Source: Heteroscillospira sp050943935
Lineage (GTDB): Bacteria > Bacillota > Clostridia > Oscillospirales > Oscillospiraceae
Assembly (NCBI GenBank): GCA_050943935.1
Contig: JBMNQC010000011.1
Location: forward strand, 4,379-68,378
Direction of reading: 5' to 3'
DNA length: 64,000 nucleotides
The translations under genes were made by a program, and so were the position numbers. Below, in pieces: positions 8,484 through 16,676 of the stretch. Position 1 is the stretch's first letter; each line of letters starts with the position of its first letter. A model generated the notes under the pieces. That model did no database searches. It saw only the letters and a program-made list of their open reading frames with translations, and was not told the DNA's origin.

Positions 8484-9208
8484 ACGCGTGCGTCCTTTCT
8501 GTCAAGAGGGCAGCGGGCGGACTTTTCGCCCGCCAGCAGGGTGGGCAGGATATCCTCCCGAGGGCCGTGGGCGCGCACCGTGCCGCCCGCTATCACCACT
8601 ATCTCGTCGGCAATGGACAAAATGCGCTCCTGATGGCTGATTATGAGCAGAGTGCCGCTCTTTTTCTGCCGCAGCTCCTGAAAAGTCTCCACCAGCCGGG
8701 CGAAGCTCCACAGGTCTATGCCCGCCTCGGGCTCGTCGAAGATGGAGAGCTTTGCGCCGCGGATGAGCACGCTGGCTATCTCAATGCGCTTTATCTCGCC
8801 GCCGGAGAGGCTGGCGTTCAGCTCGCGGTCTATGTATTCCTGGGCGCAGAGGCCCACCTTGCCCAGCAGCTCGCACAGCTCGCCCTCGCTGAGAGTGCGG
8901 CCCGCCGCCAGCTCCAGCAGGTCGCGGACGGTGAGACCCTTGAAGCGCACGGGCTGCTGGAAGGCAAAGGCTATGCCCAGCTTTGCGCGCTCGGTGATGT
9001 CCAGCTCGGTGATATCCCGGCCGTCGAATTCTATCCTGCCGCCGGACTGAGTTTCAAGACCGGCTATGAGCTTGGCAAGCGTCGTCTTGCCGCCGCCGTT
9101 GGGGCCGGTGACCACTATCAGGCGGTTGTCGGACAGCTCCAGATCTATGTCCTTTATTATGGCCTCGCCGCCGGGAATGGTCCAGGCGAGATGCTCCAGT
9201 TTCAGCAT
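8480..9208 (-). CDS. sufC: SufC-like ABC ATPase for Fe-S cluster assembly
   Basis: This 242-residue cytosolic ABC ATPase has Walker A GPNGGGKTT (about 35-43), a Q-loop AFAFQQPVRFKGL that matches SufC rather than transporter ATPases, signature LSGGE, Walker B LSIFDEPEAGID and the switch His in ISHQ. There is no membrane partner; the next gene, overlapping by four bases, encodes the SufB/D-like scaffold. SufC binds that scaffold and drives its shape change with ATP. The C-terminal 15 residues beyond the fold are charged. A promoter with TTGACA lies upstream at 9263-9290. Confidence 0.88.
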   Translation of the reverse strand: MLKLEHLAWTIPGGEAIIKDIDLELSDNRLIVVTGPNGGGKTTLAKLIAGLETQSGGRIEFDGRDITELDITERAKLGIAFAFQQPVRFKGLTVRDLLELAAGRTLSEGELCELLGKVGLCAQEYIDRELNASLSGGEIKRIEIASVLIRGAKLSIFDEPEAGIDLWSFARLVETFQELRQKKSGTLLIISHQERILSIADEIVVIAGGTVRAHGPREDILPTLLAGEKSARCPLDRKDARV

Positions 9209-9262
9209 ATTCTAAACCCTCTCTGTATATGAAATGCTTTGCAGCTTTTGTCACTTTACCTA

Positions 9263-9290
9263 ATTTAACACATATATAAATCCGTGTCAA
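9263..9290 (-). promoter_or_regulatory. Candidate promoter of the suf-like pair
   Basis: Minus strand: TTGACA (9290-9285), 16-base spacer, TTAAAT (9268-9263). The start codon is about 55 bases downstream. Confidence 0.5.
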
Positions 9291-9327
9291 CGCAGCGGGA
9301 CAATATTGGCGTTTGCTGCGCGATAAT

Positions 9328-9353
9328 GGGCGCCGGCAATTTTGCCGGCGCCC
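9328..9353. terminator. Strong hairpin after cardiolipin synthase
   Basis: Perfect 11-base arms GGGCGCCGGCA/TGCCGGCGCCC with a four-base loop lie 43 bases after the cls stop codon. There is no T run on either strand, so it may be an RNA 3' stabiliser or a weak terminator. Confidence 0.45.
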
Positions 9354-9395
9354 GTTGTATCGGTCACGCTGTATAAAAGCACGGGGTGCGAAGCC

Positions 9396-10934
9396 TCACA
9401 TAAGCGGGGCGAAAACACGCAGAAATTCCTGCCAGAGCCTTTTCAGGCCGGAGCAGCTGCAGTCCTCTGCTCCCATTTCGTGGCAGACCTCCAGCGTGCT
9501 GAGGAAATCCTGTTTGACCTGCATAACAGCTCTGGAGCCGTACATCCAGACGCCGCACTCAAAATTCAGATACAGGCTGCGGTAGTCCAGATTCGTGGTG
9601 CCCACCGTGGCCACAACATCGTCGGACACAAAGGTCTTGGAGTGCATGAAGCCGCCCGTGTACTGATAAATGCGTACGCCGGAGCGGATGAGCTGGCGGT
9701 AATAGGACTGGGTGGTGAAGTGCACAAAGCGTTTGTCGGCCCGGTCGGGGGTTATGATGCGCACATCCACGCCGCTCTTGGCGGAGAGGGACAGGGCAGA
9801 GGCGAGAGTATCGTCTACTATTAAATAGGGAGAGCATATATACAGGTAGTTGCGGGCGGAATTTATGATGTGCAGATATACATGCTCGCCAACGTTTTCA
9901 TCGTCCACGGGACTGTCGGCATAGGGGAGCACAAAGCCGTCGTCGGGCACGGCGCATTCCTCCGTGTGCCAGGGATAGAAGCGCAGGTAGTCCTCCTTCA
10001 CATGACGGGTAAGCTCCCACTGTTCAAGAAAGATAACCGTCATGTTCCATGCGGCCTCGCCCTCAAGGCGCAGGGCGGAGTCCTTCCAATGTCCGTGCTT
10101 GTCTATGCGGTTTATATACTCGTCGGCAAGGTTTATGCCTCCGGTATAGGCAATGCGGCCGTCCACAGAGCATATCTTCCGGTGGTCGCGGTTGTTCTGC
10201 ATGGCGCTGACAAAAGGGGTAAAGGGCATGAATACTGAGCATTTTATGCCAACCTCCTCCAGCCTGCGGTCAAAATCCGGAGGGATTGTCAGAAAGCAGC
10301 CCATGTCGTCATACAGCAGGCGCACATCCACGCCCTGCGCTGCCTTGCGCTTCAGAATGTCAAACACAGCGTCCCACATATAGCCCTCGCTGACAATGAA
10401 GTATTCCAAAAAGATGTAGCGGCGGGCCGTCTCCAAATCTTTGAGCAGGGCCTCAAAGAAATACTCGCCCGGAGAGTAGTACTGGGTCTGAGTGCGGCGG
10501 CAGACGGGGAAACGTGTGTACAGCTGCAGATAGTTCAGCCCCGTGCTGTGGCTTTTGCAGGCCGCCTTTGCGTCCTCATAGCAGGAAGGATTAAGCGCGA
10601 AGCTGGGCTGAGCCTTGAAGGTTATCTCATGTATCCGCCGGTTCAGCCGCTTTGTGCCGGACTGAGCACGGAACAGGAAATAAAATGGGATGCCTATAAC
10701 GGGCACAAGCAGCATGAGAACCACCCACACCATTCGGTAGCCGCTCTCCTGCCCGGCGCTTATGACGCGCAGAGCCAGCAGTACGCTGACTATCTGAAGC
10801 GCGGGACCTGCCCAGGCGGAGGCTGCCGTCTGGCTTACGAGGGGATACACCAGGAAGGCTGTTTGGAGCAGTATCAAAATTATGATGATGAAGCGGCGGA
10901 CGAACAGAGTACGAAACCAGCTCTTGTTTTTCAT
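9396..10934 (-). CDS. cls: Cardiolipin synthase (phospholipase D family)
   Basis: This 512-residue membrane enzyme joins two phosphatidylglycerol molecules into cardiolipin. Two N-terminal hydrophobic segments (about 14-32 and 68-90) anchor it, as in bacterial Cls. Both HKD motifs are intact: H-R-K-x4-D at 251-258 and H-S-K-x4-D at 431-438, each followed by the family G-G or G-T-x-N context. The ATG at 10934 is preceded by GGAGGG and by a promoter overlapped by an inverted repeat. It appears to be a single-gene unit. The length and two-TM layout match the family well. Confidence 0.92.
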   Translation of the reverse strand: MKNKSWFRTLFVRRFIIIILILLQTAFLVYPLVSQTAASAWAGPALQIVSVLLALRVISAGQESGYRMVWVVLMLLVPVIGIPFYFLFRAQSGTKRLNRRIHEITFKAQPSFALNPSCYEDAKAACKSHSTGLNYLQLYTRFPVCRRTQTQYYSPGEYFFEALLKDLETARRYIFLEYFIVSEGYMWDAVFDILKRKAAQGVDVRLLYDDMGCFLTIPPDFDRRLEEVGIKCSVFMPFTPFVSAMQNNRDHRKICSVDGRIAYTGGINLADEYINRIDKHGHWKDSALRLEGEAAWNMTVIFLEQWELTRHVKEDYLRFYPWHTEECAVPDDGFVLPYADSPVDDENVGEHVYLHIINSARNYLYICSPYLIVDDTLASALSLSAKSGVDVRIITPDRADKRFVHFTTQSYYRQLIRSGVRIYQYTGGFMHSKTFVSDDVVATVGTTNLDYRSLYLNFECGVWMYGSRAVMQVKQDFLSTLEVCHEMGAEDCSCSGLKRLWQEFLRVFAPLM

Positions 10935-10979
10935 TCAACCCTCCTGACGGTATCGGAAGCGGAATACAGCGTTTACTAT

Positions 10980-11017
10980 ATTATGCCAGTCCAGCCGCCT
11001 TTTTGTCAAGCGGCTGG
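10980..11017 (-). promoter_or_regulatory. cls promoter with overlapping inverted repeat
   Basis: Minus strand: TTGACA (11009-11004), 18-base spacer, CATAAT (10985-10980). An eight-base inverted repeat CCAGCCGC/GCGGCTGG (10991-10998 and 11010-11017) flanks the -35 box and could be an operator. Confidence 0.5.
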
Positions 11018-11046
11018 AAATACGCCGGTTGTTACGCTCAAAATCA

Positions 11047-11075
11047 TTGAAGATGCTTTATCTGTGTGGTAGAAT
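11047..11075 (+). promoter_or_regulatory. Promoter of the small membrane-anchored protein gene
   Basis: TTGAAG (11047-11052), 17-base spacer, TAGAAT (11070-11075). Confidence 0.55.
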
Positions 11076-11130
11076 ACATACAGGTTAAAGAGTATGATAA
11101 GCAGTAATTTGCAGAAAAGAGACAGTATAT

Positions 11131-11553
11131 ATGAAAAAACGTAAGAACTTTATTCCGATTTTGATCGCTGCTTTTCTTATTGTCTTTATTTTGGGATATT
11201 TGCTTTATTCAGACAGACCGTTTGAAACAATAACAGCAGACGAAATTAAAGAAATACAAGTATATGCTGTTCCTCCGGACAAAGAAGCCGCTCTCAGTAG
11301 TGCTGAAATAGAAAGTGCTGTTCCGATTTTGCAAAATCTAAAGATATCCAGGCCGGGATACAAAATATTTATGGCCGGAACGGGCGGCCAGAGTATAACA
11401 TTTACCATTTTGAAATCAGACGGGTCTAAAATTGAATTGTCCAATTTTGGTAATGTTTTAATTGAGATTGATGGGAGAAGCTATCACGCCGATTATGAAT
11501 CCGCTGAAGCACTCAATGAATACGCTAATAAGGTATTGAAAACTGGTTTTTAG
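11131..11553 (+). CDS. Small membrane-anchored protein, unknown function
   Basis: I do not recognise this 140-residue protein. A basic start (MKKRKN) leads into one hydrophobic helix (about 8-27) and an extracytoplasmic domain of about 110 residues with beta-like alternation (SITFTILKSDGSKIELSNFGNVLIEIDG). No cysteine lipobox is present. The gene is noticeably richer in A+T than its neighbours (codons such as AAA, TTT, GAA, ATT dominate), which suggests a different history, possibly transfer. It has its own promoter and a terminator hairpin and is flanked on both sides by minus-strand genes. Confidence 0.7.
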   Translation: MKKRKNFIPILIAAFLIVFILGYLLYSDRPFETITADEIKEIQVYAVPPDKEAALSSAEIESAVPILQNLKISRPGYKIFMAGTGGQSITFTILKSDGSKIELSNFGNVLIEIDGRSYHADYESAEALNEYANKVLKTGF

Positions 11554-11573
11554 AACAGAATTTTCGGACTGAA

Positions 11574-11606
11574 GGGGCAGCCTCAAACGAGGCTGCCCCT
11601 GTTATT
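11574..11606 (+). terminator. Terminator after the small membrane protein gene
   Basis: An 11-base stem GGGGCAGCCTC/GAGGCTGCCCC with loop AAAC (11574-11599) is followed by TGTTATT. Confidence 0.65.
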
Positions 11607-11637
11607 GTCCAAAAGGGCTAGACAGAGTGAAACAGAT

Positions 11638-11676
11638 AAAAAACTCAAGCGCCCGGGAAGTCAAGCTTTCCGGGCG
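11638..11676 (-). terminator. Terminator of the lipoprotein operon
   Basis: On the minus strand CGCCCGGAAAG pairs with CTTCCCGGGCG (11676-11650, with a mismatch) and is followed closely by TTTTTT at 11643-11638. Confidence 0.7.
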
Positions 11677-11684
11677 TCTGGCCT

Positions 11685-12149
11685 TTACTTCATGTACTTG
11701 TCGATTATCTTGACTGCGCCGTCGGCGTCGGCGGCGGTGACATATGCCACATAAACGCCGCTGCTGCGGACTATGGCTTTCTCCAGCTTTGGCACCTCGG
11801 CGGGCACATAGCTTTCATAAGCGCTTATCTGACCGGTGACCCGGGCATCCATAGCTTCGGCTATCTTTGCTGCGGCATCCTCGTCGGCGGCTTTGAAAAC
11901 GGCTATCTCTTCGGCAGTAGCGCCGGTTCCGAGATATATGGAGCAGTCGGACACATCCGATTCATCCAGACCGTAGAGCTCAAGAGCAGTATCGGTTTCC
12001 ATTTTGCTGAGCAGGTCAGTAAAACAGCTGCTGTCCAGAAGTTCAGCGGTCAAATCTGCCGGGGCAAAATCCGTATGTGAGCCAGAGCCGCAGGCGCACA
12101 GCAGACACATGAGCGCCAGCAGGAGAAAAAGGCTGAGTGATTTTTTCAT
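11685..12149 (-). CDS. DUF4358-like lipoprotein
   Basis: This 154-residue protein begins with a lipoprotein signal (hydrophobic residues 5-18, lipobox L-C-A-C). The mature domain of about 130 residues resembles the DUF4358 family in pattern: a middle YLGTGATAEEIAVFKAADEDAA segment and a C-terminal KLEKAIVRSSGVYVAYVTAADADGAVKII. Members commonly lie beside SGNH lipoproteins in Clostridia, as here, where the SGNH gene is 39 bases upstream in the same operon. The family's biochemical role is not established. It is expected on the outer face of the membrane. Confidence 0.75.
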   Translation of the reverse strand: MKKSLSLFLLLALMCLLCACGSGSHTDFAPADLTAELLDSSCFTDLLSKMETDTALELYGLDESDVSDCSIYLGTGATAEEIAVFKAADEDAAAKIAEAMDARVTGQISAYESYVPAEVPKLEKAIVRSSGVYVAYVTAADADGAVKIIDKYMK

Positions 12150-12188
12150 TCCGCATGTTCCTTTTCAGCGTATTTGACCGGGAGAGGC

Positions 12189-12989
12189 TCAGACCTCGAC
12201 GGGATTATAATGGGTCTTCAGGTAATCCAGCCAGACCTTGTAGTGCTCGGCGGCAAAATGTACGCCGTCAGTAGTGACGTTGGAAGGCAGATATCCGTCG
12301 GAGCCGGCCAATCCGGCACAGAGGTCCACATACCAGCCGCTGTTGTCGGCGGCAAGCTGACGCAGGGCGTCGTTGTAGCTGCGCACTCTGTCCATATTGA
12401 AAGTATCGCTGTTGGCGGATTTATAGGCGCTCACGGGGGTGAGGCCCATGATATAAAGCTCAGCGTCAGGCTGCTTTTCACGGATATCGTCCAGCATATC
12501 CTGGTACAGGCCTATGAAGTAGTCCACATCATAACCTATTTCGTTTATGCCCAGGAGAATGTAAATCTTGCCGTACTGCTTCTGGGCCATCTGGTTTATG
12601 AGGTCGTCGGCGCCGGCAACGGTCATGCTGGTGGCGCAGTAGTAGTCGCAGGTGTTCAGGCCGCTGAACAGGCGGAAACCGTCAACAAGGGAATTGCCCA
12701 GAAAAGCGGCGTCTGAGAAAAATTCATCATCGGCGGCGGGCTGAGCGGTGAGGTCGGGATATTCCGGCGCGGGGGTGGGAGTGGGAGTGGCGGAAGCCTC
12801 GGGCGTTTCGGGGACGGAAGTCTCCGGAACGGGGGGCGCGCTCTCCGGCAGGGAGGGTGTGACACCGATCTGAGCGGTGTTGGTCTCCTTGGGTTCCTCT
12901 GTGGCGGAGCGGTTGGTGCAGCCTATGAGACTGGTGAGCGCGAGACACAGCGCAAGGGTTTTGAGAAAAAATTTATTTGAACGGGCCAT
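12189..12989 (-). CDS. SGNH/GDSL-family hydrolase lipoprotein
   Basis: This 266-residue protein starts at the ATG at 12989, which has AAGGAGG at the right distance; a longer frame to 13034 lacks one. The lipobox is L-I-G-C near residue 24. A P/T/E-rich linker (about 28-80) precedes an SGNH domain: block I F-L-G-N-S-L-V-D-G (the usual GDS Ser position kept as S in G-N-S), the block III-like L-G-I-N-E, and a block V-like DGVHF with the catalytic Asp and His. Such enzymes hydrolyse esters, for example O-acetyl groups on wall polymers. It forms an operon with the DUF4358-like lipoprotein, so both probably act at the cell surface. Confidence 0.82.
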   Translation of the reverse strand: MARSNKFFLKTLALCLALTSLIGCTNRSATEEPKETNTAQIGVTPSLPESAPPVPETSVPETPEASATPTPTPAPEYPDLTAQPAADDEFFSDAAFLGNSLVDGFRLFSGLNTCDYYCATSMTVAGADDLINQMAQKQYGKIYILLGINEIGYDVDYFIGLYQDMLDDIREKQPDAELYIMGLTPVSAYKSANSDTFNMDRVRSYNDALRQLAADNSGWYVDLCAGLAGSDGYLPSNVTTDGVHFAAEHYKVWLDYLKTHYNPVEV

Positions 12990-13021
12990 GGTGCCCTCCT
13001 TGAAATCACAGTATTGATGAT

Positions 13022-13051
13022 AAAAAAACTCCACTTCTCACGAAGCTGGAG
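13022..13051 (-). terminator. Terminator-like hairpin in the leader of the lipoprotein operon
   Basis: Minus strand: CTCCA-CTTC pairs with GAAG-TGGAG around loop GTGA (13051-13029, one bulged G), followed by TTTTTTT (13028-13022). It lies between the promoter at 13073-13102 and the start at 12989, which suggests attenuation. Confidence 0.55.
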
Positions 13052-13072
13052 GTTTGTAATCTTTGTTATATT

Positions 13073-13102
13073 ATTATAAGGGTAAATGGTGGTTTAATGC
13101 AA
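13073..13102 (-). promoter_or_regulatory. Promoter of the lipoprotein operon
   Basis: Minus strand: TTGCAT (13102-13097), 18-base spacer, TATAAT (13078-13073). Confidence 0.55.
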
Positions 13103-13205
13103 GTATAAAATTGTCGGAAAATGCACGAATTTGTCTGGTCATTATTTCCACATGCCGTGCATTGGTCTGAAAAGCCTCCTGTAAGCCAAAATGCGCCACG
13201 GACAG

Positions 13206-13235
13206 TTGACAAAGACAGGTCAAAATATATATAAT
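13206..13235 (+). promoter_or_regulatory. Promoter of glyS and following genes
   Basis: Consensus TTGACA (13206-13211), 18-base spacer, TATAAT (13230-13235). The leader to the glyS start is only about 45 bases, too short for a T-box. Confidence 0.75.
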
Positions 13236-13288
13236 GTCTAAATCAGATGTCTGCGGCAGCCAGCCGCGGAATGAAAGGAAAGTGCTAT

Positions 13289-14707
13289 ATGAAAAATACC
13301 GAAAAGACCATGGAAAAGCTGGTCGCTCTCTGCAAGGGACGCGGCTTCGTGTACCCCGGCAGCGAGATCTACGGCGGCCTCGCCAACTCCTGGGACTACG
13401 GCCCTCTGGGCGTTGAACTGAAGAACAACATCAAGCGCGCCTGGTGGAAAAAATTCGTCCAGGAGAATCCCTACAATGTGGGTCTGGACGCAGCCATTCT
13501 TATGAACCCCGAGGTGTGGGTGGCCTCCGGCCATGTCTCCACCTTCAACGACCCGCTTATCGACTGCAAGGCCTGCAAGATGCGCCACCGCGCCGACAAG
13601 CTCATAGAGAACTGGTGCGAGGCGAACGGCCGCACCGACGTTAACGTGGAGGCCATGACTCAGGACGATCTGGTGACCTTCATCCGCGACAACGGCGTTA
13701 CCTGCACCGGCTGCGGAAAGAGCGATTTCACCGATATCCGCAAATTTAACCTGATGTTCAAGACCCATCAGGGCGTCACAGAGGACAACTCCACCGAGGT
13801 GTACCTCCGTCCCGAGACCGCCCAGGGCATTTTCGTAAACTTCCCCGCCATCGCCCGCACCACCCGCAAAAAGCTGCCATTCGGCGTCTGCCAGGTGGGC
13901 AAGAGCTTCCGCAACGAGATCACTCCCGGCAACTTCATCTTCCGTATCCGCGAGTTCGAGCAGATGGAGCTGGAGTTCTTCTGCCAGCCCGGCACCGACC
14001 TGGAGTGGTTTGAGTACTGGCGCGAATACTGCCACCAGTGGCTGCTCAACCTGGGCATAGCCGACGAGAACCTGCGTCTGCGCGACCACGAGCCCGAGGA
14101 GCTGGCCTTCTACTCCAAGGCCACCACCGACTTTGAGTTCATGTTCCCCTTCGGCTGGGGCGAGCTGTGGGGCGTTGCCGACCGCACCGATTACGACCTG
14201 AAGCAGCATCAGGAGCACTCCGGCAAGGACCTCACCTACTTTGACCAGGAGAGAAACGAGCACTACATCCCCTACGTCATCGAGCCCTCCCTGGGCGCCG
14301 ACCGCGTGACTCTGGCTTTCCTGTGCGAGGCTTATGACGAGGAAGTGGTGGACGAGGCGAAGAACGACGTCCGCACCGTCATGCGCTTCCATCCCGCTCT
14401 GGCGCCCTTCAAGTGCGCCGTGCTGCCTCTGAGCAAGAAGCTGGCCGAGCCTGCTCAGAAGATACGCGAGACACTTTCCAGGCAGTTCATGGTGGACTAC
14501 GACGACGCCGGCTCCATAGGCAAGCGCTACCGCCGCCAGGATGAGATAGGCACTCCCTTCTGCATCACCGTGGACTTCCAGACCGTGGGCGACGACAAGA
14601 CCGAGGCCGACGGCTGCGTTACCGTGCGCGAGCGGGACACCATGGAGCAGGTCCGCATCAAAATTGAGGAGCTGCCCGCATATATTGCCGAGCGTATAGC
14701 CTTTTAA
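13289..14707 (+). CDS. glyS: Glycyl-tRNA synthetase, homodimeric type
   Basis: A 472-residue class II synthetase that charges tRNA-Gly. The N terminus shows the family hallmark GFVYPGSEIYGGLANSWDYGP (about 17-37). C-x-x-C pairs follow (CKAC near 99 and CTGC near 147), then motif 2 around FRNEITPGNFIFR and motif 3 around PSLGADR. The C terminus has the anticodon-binding domain (APFKCAVLPLSKK). This is the alpha2 form, not the alpha-beta glyQ/glyS form. The start is ATG 13289, preceded by AAAGGAAAG; an in-frame ATG upstream has no ribosome site. The stop codon overlaps the next ATG by one base. Confidence 0.96.
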   Translation: MKNTEKTMEKLVALCKGRGFVYPGSEIYGGLANSWDYGPLGVELKNNIKRAWWKKFVQENPYNVGLDAAILMNPEVWVASGHVSTFNDPLIDCKACKMRHRADKLIENWCEANGRTDVNVEAMTQDDLVTFIRDNGVTCTGCGKSDFTDIRKFNLMFKTHQGVTEDNSTEVYLRPETAQGIFVNFPAIARTTRKKLPFGVCQVGKSFRNEITPGNFIFRIREFEQMELEFFCQPGTDLEWFEYWREYCHQWLLNLGIADENLRLRDHEPEELAFYSKATTDFEFMFPFGWGELWGVADRTDYDLKQHQEHSGKDLTYFDQERNEHYIPYVIEPSLGADRVTLAFLCEAYDEEVVDEAKNDVRTVMRFHPALAPFKCAVLPLSKKLAEPAQKIRETLSRQFMVDYDDAGSIGKRYRRQDEIGTPFCITVDFQTVGDDKTEADGCVTVRERDTMEQVRIKIEELPAYIAERIAF

Positions 14708-16656
14708 TGAGAGAATTTTTCAGCAGGGTATGGGGGTTTCACCGCGCAAGCGGTTTGAAGCCCTCAGCCCGTTTAGGCGGCTTTGCGCTGCTTAGCGCCC
14801 TCACGGGCCTGGGACTCTCCGCAGCAGTCTGGCTGGTGACCTGTCAGAGCATCCGGGGCGTACTGGCCGCCATGGCACATGAGAGCCTGCAGTTTTTCGG
14901 CGCGGCTCTGTTTCTGGCCCTGTGTACGGCTGCTGTGGGCGGACTTGGCCACAGCCTGTTTTTCGGAGGCACCGCCACCGCGTGCGCGAGTATGCTTGCG
15001 GCCTTTGTAAACTATTTCAAGACCCTTATAACCTCCACGCCTCTGGAGCTGCAGGACTTTGCCCTTATAGGCAAGGCCGGTGACATCGCGGGGCTTAACG
15101 CACAGTATCTGACCCTGAGCCGCAACAGCGTTCTGGCGATACTGGCTGTCGTGTGCTGGCTGGCGGTGCTGTGGTTCGTATCCGGGCCGCTGCGTCCCGG
15201 GATGAAGAGCGGCTTTGCGATATTTGCCTGGGCGGCGCTGTGCTTCGCGTTTATATTTCAGGTGTTTGCGGACAGCCTTATCTATACGCCTTTGGAGCTG
15301 CCCCTGAAAACCGGCTACAGCCAGAGCTACGCCAACGGAAAGGCCGGCTTTGTGCTGGGGCTGTGGCGCAGCGTGATATACAGGGACGCCATGGACGAAA
15401 ATTACACCCTGCAGGAGGCAAACGCCGTTGAAAAGCGGGTGGGAGAGCTTATAGCGGATATACCCGCCGGCGGGGACAGGGAGAAGGCAAATGTCATACT
15501 CATACTCTCGGAGTCCTTTTTCGATGTTACCACCCTGCCGGGAGTCAGCTATGAGTCCGACCCCATTTCCGAATACCACGCCCTTCAGAAGGAGGGGGTG
15601 TCCGGCAGCTTCTATACCCGCAGTCTGGGCTACGGCACCTGCAACATAGAGCTGGAGCTGCTCACGGGCATTAACACCCGGCTGCTGCCCTCCCGGGGAG
15701 CTCTGAACACCTGGGGCTCCGCCCAGTTTGAAAAGCTCCCGGCGGTGCCGGCTGTTTTGCGGGACGCCGGATATTATACCGCGTTTCTGCATATGTATAA
15801 CGACAGTATATATAACCGCAGCGCATTTCTGCCCGGTCTGGGCTTTGAGGACATATTCTTCTCGGAGGACCTTGCGCAGATAGACCCGGAGGCCGCGGCC
15901 GCCGGGGAAGGCTACTGGGATTTCATGGAGCAGAAAATTTCCGGCTGGTTCTACTCTGACGACTATATGACCGATGTGCTCATTGACCTGTATGAGCAGA
16001 AAAAGTCGGAGGGGAATGTGTTCCTCTACGGGGTATCCATGGAGAACCATTCCACCTATTCAGCAGGTAAATACGAAGAGTATGATCACCCATTTACCGC
16101 TGATCTGGATGAGGAGGCCGACGGGGCTTTGAACGCGGCTACCCAGGGCGTGGCCAACGCATCAAAGGCTCTGAAAAAGCTGACAGATTACCTGAAAACC
16201 GTACCTGAGCCTACAGTAGTGGTATTCTTCGGCGACCACCGTCCCGGTCTGGGACTGGAGGGGGGCGGCAACGTATATTCCCGTCTGGGTATGTGCGAGC
16301 CTGACAGCGGAAAGTGGAGCGCCGGGGAGTATAAGGAGCTGTATCGGGCTGACTATCTCATATGGTCAAACGACGAGGCCTATCTGCCCGCAGAAGCTGG
16401 CTCACGCATGGACGACTCATCCAACACCCTCGGTTTGGCGGTGCTGAACGCTGCCGGGGTCGAGAAGCCGGATTACTGGCGCCTGGTGGAGAGCATGAAG
16501 GAGGACAGTCTTATTTACACGCCGTCCTACTATATTGACAGCGCCGGCGCGGCCAGCCTGGAGCTGCCGGAGAGCCGCCGGGAAAAATACGATACATTTG
16601 CCTTTGTCCTCCATGACGCTTTCAATAAGCGCTATCTGACGGACGGGCTGACCTAG
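14707..16656 (+). CDS. LTA synthase/sulfatase-family membrane enzyme, copy 1
   Basis: This 649-residue protein has several N-terminal membrane helices (about 25-190) and an extracellular alkaline-phosphatase/sulfatase-like domain (about 255-640), the layout of LtaS-type polyglycerolphosphate synthases. Visible parts are ILILSESFFDV (metal-binding E), GYGTCNIELELLTG (candidate catalytic Thr) and VVVFFGDHRPGLG (metal Asp-His). It transfers phosphoglycerol or a related group to a surface polymer; the exact substrate is unknown. Its ATG overlaps the glyS stop, and a second paralogue follows 20 bases later, so both probably belong to one transcript. Confidence 0.85.
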   Translation: MREFFSRVWGFHRASGLKPSARLGGFALLSALTGLGLSAAVWLVTCQSIRGVLAAMAHESLQFFGAALFLALCTAAVGGLGHSLFFGGTATACASMLAAFVNYFKTLITSTPLELQDFALIGKAGDIAGLNAQYLTLSRNSVLAILAVVCWLAVLWFVSGPLRPGMKSGFAIFAWAALCFAFIFQVFADSLIYTPLELPLKTGYSQSYANGKAGFVLGLWRSVIYRDAMDENYTLQEANAVEKRVGELIADIPAGGDREKANVILILSESFFDVTTLPGVSYESDPISEYHALQKEGVSGSFYTRSLGYGTCNIELELLTGINTRLLPSRGALNTWGSAQFEKLPAVPAVLRDAGYYTAFLHMYNDSIYNRSAFLPGLGFEDIFFSEDLAQIDPEAAAAGEGYWDFMEQKISGWFYSDDYMTDVLIDLYEQKKSEGNVFLYGVSMENHSTYSAGKYEEYDHPFTADLDEEADGALNAATQGVANASKALKKLTDYLKTVPEPTVVVFFGDHRPGLGLEGGGNVYSRLGMCEPDSGKWSAGEYKELYRADYLIWSNDEAYLPAEAGSRMDDSSNTLGLAVLNAAGVEKPDYWRLVESMKEDSLIYTPSYYIDSAGAASLELPESRREKYDTFAFVLHDAFNKRYLTDGLT

Positions 16657-16676
16657 GGGGAAGAAAGGCATATTCT

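Noticed and set aside
13035..13288. T-box before glyS
   Set aside because: The leader after the promoter is only about 45 bases and has no GGGTGG-type box.
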